A stretch of DNA of 8,446 nt from Scatomorpha sp036653715 (GCA_036653715.1 JAVVTL010000065.1:1-8446); one strand, 5' to 3'. Shown: positions 1-6,423, numbered from the stretch's first letter. Notes: generated by a model not told the origin, from the sequence alone. Numbers and translations: made by a program.

Positions 1-1
1 G

Positions 2-55
2 CTCCCCACCTGCGACGCCCAACCCCTAATAGACTCCGCCGACGTCGACGACTAA
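2..55 (+). CDS. Possible C-terminal end of an upstream protein (partial)
   Basis: Frame 2 is open from the window edge to a TAA at 53-55 and would encode LPTCDAQPLIDSADVDD. Most codons end in G or C, as in the real genes of this window, and the acidic tail is a plausible C-terminus. Seventeen codons are too few to identify a family, and a chance open frame cannot be excluded. A GC-rich hairpin (66-82) and a longer one (116-154) follow on the same strand, as would fit the end of a transcription unit. No function is proposed. Confidence 0.3.
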   Translation, partial: LPTCDAQPLIDSADVDD

Positions 56-65
56 CCCACCCCCG

Positions 66-82
66 CCCCCGAAATCCGGGGG
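66..82 (+). terminator. Short GC hairpin, weak terminator candidate
   Basis: CCCCCG (66-71) pairs with CGGGGG (77-82) around the loop AAATC, 10 bases after the possible stop codon at 53-55. No T run follows directly (the next bases are GAAAGTC); the first T run is near 99-104. It may only be a GC-rich palindrome. Confidence 0.25.
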
Positions 83-115
83 GAAAGTCAGACGAATATT
101 TTTTCAAACAACCTT

Positions 116-154
116 AAGGGCTTGTTGTCTGTAAATTACAGGCGGCAAGCCCTT
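116..154 (+). terminator. Long intergenic hairpin, possible terminator
   Basis: AAGGGCTTG (116-124) pairs with CAAGCCCTT (146-154), and CTGTAA (129-134) with TTACAG (136-141). The joining bases 125-128 and 142-145 pair in + strand RNA through three G-U pairs and one G-C pair. The + strand RNA can therefore form an almost continuous stem. On the minus strand the same joints become A-C mismatches, which favours the + strand as the functional one. It is followed by TAGTTTT, a poor U tract. It would suit the end of the gene that may stop at 55. Confidence 0.4.
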
Positions 155-384
155 TAGTTTTGCCTTGATGCAGCGGTTGTTGCAGTAGCCCGCCCATGCT
201 CTGCCGTATGTCTTTTTTGGCAATATCCGCCGGCACCCCCTTGTGCCGAAGGCGCCTGCCCCCATCGGAACGGAGGACGAGATTTTTTCCCGTCCGCCGC
301 GGAGTTGGCTTGTCAATCTGACCTAAGGGGGGAGGGGGAAATTGGGCAGGAGCGACAAAAATTTGGGGCGCGACAGATTTCACG

Positions 385-413
385 TTGACATTTCGGACAA
401 AGGTGATTAGATT
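385..413 (+). promoter_or_regulatory. Sigma-A-type promoter of the LacI regulator / sugar operon
   Basis: A perfect -35 box TTGACA (385-390) is followed after exactly 17 bases by TAGATT (408-413), a 4/6 match to TATAAT. Transcription would start near 419-421, immediately before the tandem operators. The TTG of the -35 box is also the first possible start codon of the regulator's open frame, which argues that this frame is over-extended at its 5' end. Confidence 0.75.
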
Positions 414-427
414 TAAGGGTATGAGAG

Positions 428-468
428 CCGGTAACGTTACCGGTAACGTTACCGGGAACGTTTTTCCC
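428..468 (+). promoter_or_regulatory. Tandem LacI-family operators (autoregulatory)
   Basis: Two identical, perfect 12-bp palindromes, GGTAACGTTACC, abut at 430-441 and 442-453. With flanking CC and GG they form one 28-bp perfect palindrome (428-455). A third, degenerate copy, GGGAACGTTTTT, follows at 454-465 with CCC after it. Each has the central CG inside AACGTT that is typical of LacI-family operators. They sit just downstream of the predicted transcription start and upstream of the preferred regulator start, where a bound repressor would block transcription. Binding by the adjacent regulator is inferred. Confidence 0.8.
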
Positions 469-471
469 AAG

Positions 472-478
472 AAAGGGG
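472..478 (+). promoter_or_regulatory. Ribosome binding site that sets the regulator start
   Basis: AAAGGGG lies 8 bases before TTG 487. No comparable site at a proper distance precedes ATG 421: AAGGG at 415-419 leaves only one base. This site, together with family alignment, is the reason for choosing TTG 487. Confidence 0.6.
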
Positions 479-486
479 CGCGCGGC

Positions 487-1497
487 TTGACAATTAAGGA
501 TATTGCAAGGCTCTGCGGCGTCTCTGTCAGCACAGTCTCACGCGTGCTCAACGAGCGGCCGGATGTTTCGCCCGAGGTGCGCACGCGCGTGCTCGAGGCC
601 GTTAGCAGCAGCAACTACATCCCCAACAACAGCGCGAGGGACCTTGTCCGCACAAGCTCGGACGCCATCGGTCTTGTCGTGCGCGGCGTCTCAAACCCCT
701 TCTATGCGGACATCATCAAGACCGTGGAGCGCGAGATTGACGCCGCCGGCTGCACGATGGTCATGCAGCAAATCGGCTCCAACGAGGACGAGATAAAGCG
801 CGGCGCCGTCATGGAGCGCGAAAAAAAGCTGCGCGGCATTGTCTTCCTTGGCGGGCGCTCGGACTATTCCTCGGCGGAGCTTGCGCTCCTAAACGTCCCC
901 TTTGTCTGCTGCGCCTACACAAACAGCTTTGGTACCCTCTCGGAGGACGAATATTCCTCCGTCTCTATAGAGGACGAAAAGGCGGCGGCAAACGCCGTGA
1001 AGGAGCTTTACAGGCTCGGTCACCGCCGCATAGCCGCCCTCGTCTGCGACACGCACGACCGCTCCATCAGCGAGCTGCGCTACCTCGGCTATCTCCGCGC
1101 GCTTGAGGAATGCGGCATAGCGCCGGACGAGGCGCTCGTCGAATGCGCCGGCTCCTTCGACATGGGCGACGCCTATGCGGCCATGACCCGCCTTATCGGG
1201 CGCGGGGTGAATTTCACCGCCGTTTTCACGATAGCGGACGCCATGGCGATAGCCGCCGTGAAGGCGCTCGACGATAACGGCAGACCCGTGCCGGAGGCCT
1301 GCTCCGTGATAGCCATCGACGGCCTGCAGCTCTCCGAATACGTCCGACCGACGCTGACGACCCTGTGCCAGCCCTCGGAGGAAATGGGGCGCGAGAGCGT
1401 CCGCATACTGCTCAGCATGATAGCCCACGGCGCACACAATCAGCACCGAACCGTCGGGACGGCCTTCCGCGAGGGCGGCTCCGTCCGCAAACTTTGA
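487..1497 (+). CDS. LacI-family transcriptional regulator
   Basis: A sugar-responsive DNA-binding regulator of 336 residues from TTG 487, the normal length of the LacI/GalR family. The helix-turn-helix is at the extreme N-terminus (TIKDIARLCGVSVSTVSRVLN, about residues 2-22), followed by a hinge (NNSARDLV) and a periplasmic-binding-protein-like sensor domain beginning IGLVVRGVSNPFYADI. The C-terminal signature YVRPTLTTLCQPSEEMG is also present. Longer starts exist at TTG 385 and ATG 421, but they would translate the -35 box and the tandem operators (giving GNVTGNVTGNV) and would place about 20-34 residues before the helix-turn-helix, which family members normally lack. The gene lies first, 56 nt before the binding-protein gene, so it probably controls the sugar operon and itself. 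The inducer is unknown; a maltodextrin-type sugar is inferred from malQ downstream. Confidence 0.93.
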   Translation: MTIKDIARLCGVSVSTVSRVLNERPDVSPEVRTRVLEAVSSSNYIPNNSARDLVRTSSDAIGLVVRGVSNPFYADIIKTVEREIDAAGCTMVMQQIGSNEDEIKRGAVMEREKKLRGIVFLGGRSDYSSAELALLNVPFVCCAYTNSFGTLSEDEYSSVSIEDEKAAANAVKELYRLGHRRIAALVCDTHDRSISELRYLGYLRALEECGIAPDEALVECAGSFDMGDAYAAMTRLIGRGVNFTAVFTIADAMAIAAVKALDDNGRPVPEACSVIAIDGLQLSEYVRPTLTTLCQPSEEMGRESVRILLSMIAHGAHNQHRTVGTAFREGGSVRKL

Positions 1498-1498
1498 A

Positions 1499-1522
1499 TT
1501 TTCCCGGCGCAAGCCGTGAAAA
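1499..1522 (+). other. Small GNRA-tetraloop hairpin between regulator and binding-protein genes
   Basis: CGGC (1505-1508) and GCCG (1513-1516) close a GCAA tetraloop. The flanking TTTTC (1499-1503) and GAAAA (1518-1522) extend the stem across one C/T mismatch. It begins just after the regulator stop and is followed by AATATTTT. It could be a weak attenuator or an mRNA processing or stability element. Nothing shows that it stops transcription. Confidence 0.35.
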
Positions 1523-1553
1523 AATATTTTACAATCAGGAGATGTAATCAAAA

Positions 1554-2870
1554 ATGAAGAAGTTTCTTGCAGTTCTTCTCTGCCTCGTGATGGTCGCCGG
1601 CTTTGCCGCCTGCGGCACCAAGCCCGCAGTCACCACAGACCCGCCCGCGACCGAAGAGCCCGTCGCCGCCGGCAGCGTCTATTACCTCAACTTCAAGCCC
1701 GAGGCAGACGCCGCGTGGCAGGAGCTCGCCACCGCCTACACCGCGGAGACGCAGATTCCCGTCAAGGTCGTCACCGCCGCCTCCGGCACCTACAACGAGA
1801 CCCTGACCGTCGAGATGGACAAGAGCGAAATGCCCACACTGTTCCAGGTCGGCAACAAGCAGGCTCTTGACACCTGGGGCGAATATTGCCTCGACCTCGG
1901 CGACAGCCCGCTCTACGGCGAGATGACCGATACCTCCTTCACCCTGAAGGACGCCGACGACGTCGTTCGCGGCATCGCCTATGTCTATGAGTCCTTCGGC
2001 ATCATCGTGAACACCGCCCTCCTTGAGAAGGCCGGCTACAAGCTTGCCGACATCACCAACTTCGAGACCCTCAAAACCATTGTCGAGGACATCACCGCCC
2101 GCAAGACCGAGCTTGGCTTCTCCGCCTTCACCTCCGCGGGACTTGACGGCTCCTCAAGCTGGCGCTTCAGCGGCCACCTCACCAATATGCCCCTGTTCTA
2201 CGAGTGCCGCGACGACGCCGTCGTCGAGCAGCCCGCCACCATCAAGGGCACCTACCTTGAGAACTACAAAAACATTTGGGACCTCTACATAAACAACGGC
2301 ACCTGCGCCGCCTCCGACCTGACCGCCAAGACCGGCGATGAGTCCGAGGCCGAGTTCGGCAAGGGCGAAGCCGTCTTCTATCAGAACGGCTCCTGGGAAT
2401 ACGCCAACCTCACCGACCCCGCGAAGTTCGCCATGGACCCCGCCACCCTCGCCATGATTCCCATCTACTGCGGCGTTGAGGGCGAGGAAAAAGCCGGACT
2501 CTGCAACGGCACCGAGAACTTCTGGGCAGTGAACTCCAAGGCCGCCCCCGAGGACATTCAGGCGACCCTCGACTTCCTGTACTGGGTCGTCACCAGCGAG
2601 ACCGGCACAACCGCGCTTGCCGATACCATGGGCTTTGTCTCCCCCTTCAAAATGGCCAAGGCTCCCGCAAACGTCTTCCTCGCTCAGGCGAACGAATATG
2701 CCGCTGCGGGCAACTACAGCGTCACATGGGCCTTCAACTTCACCCCCAACGTTGACGAGTGGCGCGCAGGCGTCGTCGCCGCGCTGACCCAATACTCCGC
2801 AGGCGGAGCATGGGACGACGTTGTCACCGCCTTTGTCGGCGGCTGGGAGACCCAGTTCAAGAACCAATAA
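1554..2870 (+). CDS. Sugar ABC transporter substrate-binding lipoprotein
   Basis: A 438-residue extracellular solute-binding protein of the UgpB/MalE type (COG1653-like, family 1). It captures an oligosaccharide outside the cell and delivers it to the permeases. The N-terminus is a lipoprotein signal peptide: MKK, a hydrophobic core (residues 4-18), and FAAC with the lipidated cysteine at 20. F at the -3 position is slightly unusual. A Thr/Pro/Glu-rich linker follows (about 22-38). The mature part shows family features such as GIAYVYESFGIIVNTALLEKAGY in the first lobe and GKGEAVFYQNGSWEYANL, ENFWAVNS and MGFVSPF further on. AGGAG (1537-1541) lies 12 bases before ATG, a rather long spacing. 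Two permease genes and malQ follow in line, so an alpha-glucan oligosaccharide is the likely ligand, but the sequence alone does not fix specificity. Confidence 0.94.
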   Translation: MKKFLAVLLCLVMVAGFAACGTKPAVTTDPPATEEPVAAGSVYYLNFKPEADAAWQELATAYTAETQIPVKVVTAASGTYNETLTVEMDKSEMPTLFQVGNKQALDTWGEYCLDLGDSPLYGEMTDTSFTLKDADDVVRGIAYVYESFGIIVNTALLEKAGYKLADITNFETLKTIVEDITARKTELGFSAFTSAGLDGSSSWRFSGHLTNMPLFYECRDDAVVEQPATIKGTYLENYKNIWDLYINNGTCAASDLTAKTGDESEAEFGKGEAVFYQNGSWEYANLTDPAKFAMDPATLAMIPIYCGVEGEEKAGLCNGTENFWAVNSKAAPEDIQATLDFLYWVVTSETGTTALADTMGFVSPFKMAKAPANVFLAQANEYAAAGNYSVTWAFNFTPNVDEWRAGVVAALTQYSAGGAWDDVVTAFVGGWETQFKNQ

Positions 2871-2884
2871 TTCCCTGCACTCTC

Positions 2885-2912
2885 GGGGCGAGCGACAACG
2901 CTCGCCCCTTTT
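2885..2912 (+). terminator. Intra-operon hairpin with short T run (partial terminator)
   Basis: GGGGCGAGCG (2885-2894) and CGCTCGCCCC (2899-2908) form a perfect 10-bp stem with the loop ACAA, followed by TTTT (2909-2912). It lies 14 bases after the binding-protein stop and before the first permease. No clear promoter follows, so some readthrough is required. Such an element typically lets the binding protein be made in excess, or protects the 3' end of its mRNA. Confidence 0.8.
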
Positions 2913-2949
2913 CAAAGCAGACCCCGACGAATTCACAGGAGGAGAGAGA

Positions 2950-3870
2950 ATGAAAACCGGAACCAAAAAGAAGCGCAGTCTCGCCGTAAACGGAAACATG
3001 CTGAGCGGCTCTATCCGAAGATTTTTTCCGCTGTTTCTGCTGCCCACGCTTGCGGCCTTCCTGGTAGGCTTCGTCTACCCCTTTGCGAAGGGCATATACC
3101 TGTCCTTCTGCAAATTCAAGACCACCAGCAACGCGACATGGGTCGGCCTTGACAACTACATCAAGGCCTTTGGCGACGCCTCCTTTGCGTATTCCTTTTG
3201 GTATACGGCGGCATTTGCCATTGTGTCGCTGCTCGTCATAAATCTCCTTGCCTTCACGGTCGCCTATGTGCTGACGCGCGGGATAAAGGGCTCGAACCTT
3301 TTCCGCACCGTGTTCTTCATGCCGAACCTCATCGGCGGCATTGTCCTCGGCTATATTTGGTCCATGATATTCGACGGAATCCTCTCCCAATACGGCACCT
3401 CCATCGTGCTCGAGACGAAATACGGCTTTTGGGGGCTAATCATCCTCATGAGCTGGCAGCAGATAGGCTATATGATGATAATTTACATCGCCGGCCTCCA
3501 AAGCGTCCCCGAGGAGCTGGTGGATGCCGCGCGGATTGACGGCGCCAACGGCTGGCACGTCCTGCGGAACATCATCATCCCCTGCGTGATGCCCGCCATC
3601 ACTATCTGCACCTTCCTTACACTCACGAATTCATTCAAGCTTTTCGACCAAAACATGGCGCTGAACGGCGGGCAGCCCTTTATCTTCCGACCCGACGGGA
3701 CAGTCATAAAAACCACCGAAATGCTTGCTCTCAATATTTTCAACACCTTCTACCGAAACGCCAACTACAGGGGCGTCGGTCAGGCAAAGGCCGTAATCTT
3801 CTTTGTGCTCGTGGCGGCTATCGGCCTCATCCAGCTGCGCGCCACCCGAAAAAAGGAGGTTGAGCAATAA
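2950..3870 (+). CDS. Sugar ABC transporter permease, MalF/UgpA type
   Basis: An integral membrane subunit of 306 residues that forms half of the transport channel (COG1175-like). AGGAGG (2937-2942) lies 7 bases before ATG 2950. The frame is open further upstream (ATG 2821), but that would overlap the binding-protein gene and the terminator hairpin. After a basic N-terminus (KKKR) the first membrane segment spans about 26-46, and further hydrophobic helices follow, giving roughly six in all. The ATPase-docking EAA loop is at about 188-210 (EELVDAARIDGANGWHVLRN followed by IIIPCVMPAI). The large periplasmic insertion of enterobacterial MalF is absent, as is usual in Gram-positives. It should pair with the next permease and the upstream lipoprotein. 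No ATPase gene is present, so one must come from elsewhere. Confidence 0.95.
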   Translation: MKTGTKKKRSLAVNGNMLSGSIRRFFPLFLLPTLAAFLVGFVYPFAKGIYLSFCKFKTTSNATWVGLDNYIKAFGDASFAYSFWYTAAFAIVSLLVINLLAFTVAYVLTRGIKGSNLFRTVFFMPNLIGGIVLGYIWSMIFDGILSQYGTSIVLETKYGFWGLIILMSWQQIGYMMIIYIAGLQSVPEELVDAARIDGANGWHVLRNIIIPCVMPAITICTFLTLTNSFKLFDQNMALNGGQPFIFRPDGTVIKTTEMLALNIFNTFYRNANYRGVGQAKAVIFFVLVAAIGLIQLRATRKKEVEQ

Positions 3871-4736
3871 TGGAAAACTCAATCGCCGCGCGTCCGCGCA
3901 GGATACATTGGGGCAAGGCGGCACTGACGCTGCTCTTTGCCGTCATCTCCGTCATCTATGTGCTGCCGATTGTCGAGGTGCTGATAAACTCCTTTAAAGA
4001 AAACAGCTTCGTAAACACCGACACCTTTGCCCTGCCGAACAGCGAATCCTTTGTCGGCTGGGACAACTATGTAAAGGGCATGACCTTCGGCAATTACCCC
4101 TTCGTCAAATCCGTCCTCTACAGCCTCTTTATCACGGTCGTCTCCACCGCCCTGATACTCATTTGCACCTCCATGGCGGCTTGGTACATCGCCCGCGTCA
4201 AGAGCACGCTTTGCAAAATCATGTATTATCTCTGCGTGTTCTCCATGGTCGTGCCGTTCCAAATGGTCATGTTCACCCTTGCCAAGACCGCCGACACGCT
4301 CAAGCTCAATACGCCCTATACCATTCCCATCATCTACCTCGGCTTCGGCGCGGGGCTTGCGGTGTTCATGTTCGCGGGCTTTGTGAAGTCCATGCCCATC
4401 GAGATTGAGGAGGCCGCCGCCATAGACGGCTGCGGGCCGCTGCGCACCTTCTTCCTCGTCGTGTTTCCGATGCTGCGCCCCACCATGATATCCGTCGGCG
4501 TGCTCGAGACAATGTGGATATGGAACGACTATCTGCTGCCCTATCTCGTCCTCGACCGCAAGGAATATATGACCATCCCCATACACATCCAATATCTCAA
4601 GGGCAGCTACGGCGCAGTCGATTTGGGCGCCACCATGGCGCTTATCATGCTGTCCATAGTGCCGATAATCATCTTCTATCTGTCCTGCCAAAAATATATC
4701 ATCAAGGGCGTCGTCGCGGGCGCCGTGAAGGGGTGA
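3870..4736 (+). CDS. Sugar ABC transporter permease, MalG/UgpE type
   Basis: The second channel subunit, 288 residues (COG0395-like). Its ATG shares the final A of the previous stop (TAATG), and AAGGAGGT (3853-3860) lies 9 bases upstream, so the two permeases are probably translationally coupled and made in equal amounts. About six membrane helices are visible: the first spans about 17-38, and the last is near the C-terminus (IMLSIVPIIIFYLSC). The EAA loop begins at about residue 178 (EIEEAAAIDGCGPLRTFFLV). The C-terminal tail KGVVAGAVKG is the usual ending of MalG-like proteins. Homologues transport many sugars; the maltodextrin assignment rests on malQ immediately downstream. Confidence 0.96.
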   Translation: MENSIAARPRRIHWGKAALTLLFAVISVIYVLPIVEVLINSFKENSFVNTDTFALPNSESFVGWDNYVKGMTFGNYPFVKSVLYSLFITVVSTALILICTSMAAWYIARVKSTLCKIMYYLCVFSMVVPFQMVMFTLAKTADTLKLNTPYTIPIIYLGFGAGLAVFMFAGFVKSMPIEIEEAAAIDGCGPLRTFFLVVFPMLRPTMISVGVLETMWIWNDYLLPYLVLDRKEYMTIPIHIQYLKGSYGAVDLGATMALIMLSIVPIIIFYLSCQKYIIKGVVAGAVKG

Positions 4737-4741
4737 GCGAT

Positions 4742-6220
4742 ATGGAGCGCGCAAGCGGCATACTCATGCCGATATCTTCGCTGCCCTCAAAATACGGCAT
4801 CGGCACACTCGGGCGCGAGGCGCGGGAATTTGCGGATTTCCTCGCCGCCGCGGGACAGCGCGTGTGGCAGATGCTGCCCTTGGGGCCGACGGGCTACGGC
4901 GACTCGCCGTATTCCTCCTTCTCGACCTATGCGGGAAACCCGTATTTCATCGACCTCAGCCTCCTTGCCGAGGACGGTCTGCTCGACCCCGCCGTGCCGG
5001 ACTCGACGGACTGGGGCGACGAGCCGTCAAAGGTCGATTACGGCAAGATATATGAGCATCGGCTCGACGTGCTCCGCCTCGCCTTCGAGGCGGGTCGAGA
5101 GCGCGACAGCGCCGCCGTCGCGGCGTTTGAGTCAAAAAACAGCGGCTGGCTTGCCGACTACGCGCTTTTCATGGCGCTGAAGCGGCATTTCGACATGCTG
5201 CCGTGGACGGAATGGCCGGACGAGGGCATACGCCTGCGCAAGCCCGCAAGCGTCGCTCGGTACGCCTCGGAGCTTGCGGAGGACGTGAGCTTTTTCGTCT
5301 ACATCCAATACCTCTTCTACAAGCAGTGGGACGAGCTGCGCGACTACGTCCACGCCCTCGGCATCAGCGTCATCGGCGACCTGCCGATATACGTCGCGCT
5401 GGACTCCGCCGACGTTTGGGGCCTGCCCTCAAACTTCCTGCTTGACGAAAAAAATCTCCCGACAGAGGTCTCGGGCGTCCCGCCGGACTATTTCTGCGAG
5501 GACGGTCAGCTTTGGGGCAACCCGATTTATAACTGGGAAAAAATGCGCGCGGACGGCTACGGCTGGTGGATACGCCGCATCGAGGGCGCAAAAAAGCTCT
5601 ACGACAGCCTGCGCATCGACCATTTCCGCGGGCTGGAGAGCTATTGGAGCGTGCCCTACGGCGCAAAGACCGCCGTGCTCGGCGAGTGGAAAAAAGGCCC
5701 GGGCATGGAGCTTGTCGGCGTCCTCAAAAGCTGGTTTCCCGAGGTTCGGTTTATCGCGGAGGACTTGGGCTTCATGACGCCGGAGGTAAAAAAGCTGCTT
5801 GCCGACTCCGGCTTTCCCGGCATGAAGGTGCTCGAATTCGCCTTTGACCCGCGTGAGCCGTCAAACTACCTGCCGCACACCTATGAGCACGCCTGCGTGT
5901 GCTACGTCGGCACCCACGACAACGAGACGCTCGCCGAGTGGCTCGAAGCCGCGGAGCCCGAGAGCCTCGCCTACGCCACGGAATATCTCGGCCTGAACGA
6001 GGCGGAGGGCAGGGCCTGGGGCTTCATACGCGGCGGTATGGCAAGCGTCGCCGACCTGTTCGTCGTTCAGATGCAGGATTTTCTCGGCCTCGGTTCCGAG
6101 GCCCGCACCAATATCCCCGGCACCTCTCAGGGCAACTGGCGCTGGCGTCTCCTGCCAAATCAGGCAAGCCCCGCCCTCGCCGCCCGACTGAAGCTCTGCA
6201 CCAAAATGTACGGCCGATAA
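4742..6220 (+). CDS. malQ: 4-alpha-glucanotransferase (amylomaltase, GH77)
   Basis: A cytoplasmic enzyme of 492 residues, the usual bacterial amylomaltase length. It transfers alpha-1,4-glucan segments between maltodextrins and releases glucose, preparing imported oligosaccharides for phosphorylase or glucosidase. The N-terminus RASGILMPISSLPSKYGIGT and GPTGYGDSPYSSFSTYAGNP are family hallmarks. Catalytic residues are all present: nucleophile D293 in LRIDHFRG, acid/base E340 in IAEDLG, and transition-state stabiliser D393 in GTHDNET. The late motif ARTNIPGTSQGNWRWR is intact. Start choice: ATG 4742 has AAGGGG (4728-4733) 8 bases upstream. GTG 4733 is in frame and would overlap the permease stop as GTGA, but it has no free ribosome site. 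It closes the sugar operon 5 bases after the permease. Confidence 0.97.
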   Translation: MERASGILMPISSLPSKYGIGTLGREAREFADFLAAAGQRVWQMLPLGPTGYGDSPYSSFSTYAGNPYFIDLSLLAEDGLLDPAVPDSTDWGDEPSKVDYGKIYEHRLDVLRLAFEAGRERDSAAVAAFESKNSGWLADYALFMALKRHFDMLPWTEWPDEGIRLRKPASVARYASELAEDVSFFVYIQYLFYKQWDELRDYVHALGISVIGDLPIYVALDSADVWGLPSNFLLDEKNLPTEVSGVPPDYFCEDGQLWGNPIYNWEKMRADGYGWWIRRIEGAKKLYDSLRIDHFRGLESYWSVPYGAKTAVLGEWKKGPGMELVGVLKSWFPEVRFIAEDLGFMTPEVKKLLADSGFPGMKVLEFAFDPREPSNYLPHTYEHACVCYVGTHDNETLAEWLEAAEPESLAYATEYLGLNEAEGRAWGFIRGGMASVADLFVVQMQDFLGLGSEARTNIPGTSQGNWRWRLLPNQASPALAARLKLCTKMYGR

Positions 6221-6226
6221 AGCGCT

Positions 6227-6273
6227 GCGTAACCGCCTGTCAAAGAACATCGTTTTTTGACAGGCGGTTACGC
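6227..6273 (+). terminator. Very long perfect hairpin after malQ
   Basis: An 18-bp perfect stem (6227-6244 with 6256-6273) continues inward through a G-U pair and AAC/GTT to a 3-base loop (ATC), giving about 22 stacked pairs. It begins 6 bases after the malQ stop. No U tract follows on either strand, so it is not a textbook intrinsic terminator. It may still end transcription, protect the 3' end, or be a repeat element. Confidence 0.5.
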
Positions 6274-6294
6274 GACGATAAGGTGCGGCATAGG

Positions 6295-6315
6295 ATGCAA
6301 TACAGGTGCATTTTT
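6295..6315 (+). terminator. Weak hairpin with T run, possible second terminator
   Basis: ATGCA (6295-6299) pairs with TGCAT (6307-6311) around a 7-base loop, and TTTT follows (6312-6315). The preceding GG could add G-U pairs. The stem is short. With the long hairpin just upstream it could finish termination of the sugar operon before the next promoter. Confidence 0.3.
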
Positions 6316-6346
6316 GGTCAATTCAGACGAAATTCCCTTGCGGATA

Positions 6347-6375
6347 TTGACAAATTGTCATAAGGCTTGTAAAGT
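6347..6375 (+). promoter_or_regulatory. Sigma-A-type promoter of the DUF4914-like gene
   Basis: TTGACA (6347-6352), a perfect -35 box, is followed after 17 bases by TAAAGT (6370-6375), 4/6 to TATAAT. The predicted start near 6382 leaves a leader of about 40 bases. This makes the last gene a separate transcription unit from the sugar operon. Confidence 0.7.
6348..6360 (+). promoter_or_regulatory. Palindrome overlapping the -35 box, possible operator
   Basis: TGACAA-A-TTGTCA is a perfect 13-bp inverted repeat with a central A. It overlaps five bases of the -35 box and extends into the spacer, so a bound protein would block RNA polymerase. It differs from the AACGTT-centred operators upstream of the LacI gene, so a different regulator is implied, if any. 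Confidence 0.45.
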
Positions 6376-6423
6376 TATCAAAATGCCATAAGTGTATCGG
6401 CGGATGAAAGCGAGGAACGGTCA

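Larger units (their letters stand above)
56..384. other. Intergenic region with several inverted repeats, no supported gene
   Basis: I see no gene with a ribosome site and a recognisable product here. Minus-strand open frames run through it, but the longest reaches into the regulator gene and resembles no family I know. The stretch holds several inverted repeats: 66-71 with 77-82, 116-134 with 136-154, 231-236 with 243-248, and 271-279 with 291-299 (one mismatch). A purine-rich G-run block lies at 327-346. The density of small hairpins would fit an intergenic repeat element or a structured transcript, but neither is established. Confidence 0.5.

Noticed and set aside
327..368. G-quadruplex candidate in the G-run block
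   Set aside because: Only three G runs are close together (327-332, 334-338, 344-346). The fourth, at 365-368, needs an 18-base loop, outside the usual pattern.
114..614. 166-codon minus-strand open frame across the intergenic region and the regulator's 5' end
   Set aside because: It overlaps the promoter, operators and helix-turn-helix of the regulator and matches no family I recognise. Its part outside the regulator gene is better described as hairpin-bearing intergenic DNA.
1516..1532. Rex-like inverted repeat before the binding-protein gene (GTGAAAA with TTTTAC)
   Set aside because: One arm position mismatches, the centre is simply A/T-rich, and no promoter is associated with it.
1530..1535. 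TACAAT as a -10 box for the binding-protein gene
   Set aside because: No -35 box lies at 16-18 bases. Transcription would start near 1542, after the ribosome site at 1537-1541, leaving the mRNA without it.
2747..2754. CAACGTTG as a further LacI-family operator
   Set aside because: It is an 8-bp match inside the binding-protein coding sequence (Pro-Asn-Val-Asp codons) without the GGTAACGTTACC flanks, as expected by chance.
3879..4754. 291-codon minus-strand open frame opposite the second permease
   Set aside because: It is a shadow of a clear MalG-type permease. Its His/Asp/Gly-rich composition is typical of antisense frames in GC-rich permease genes.
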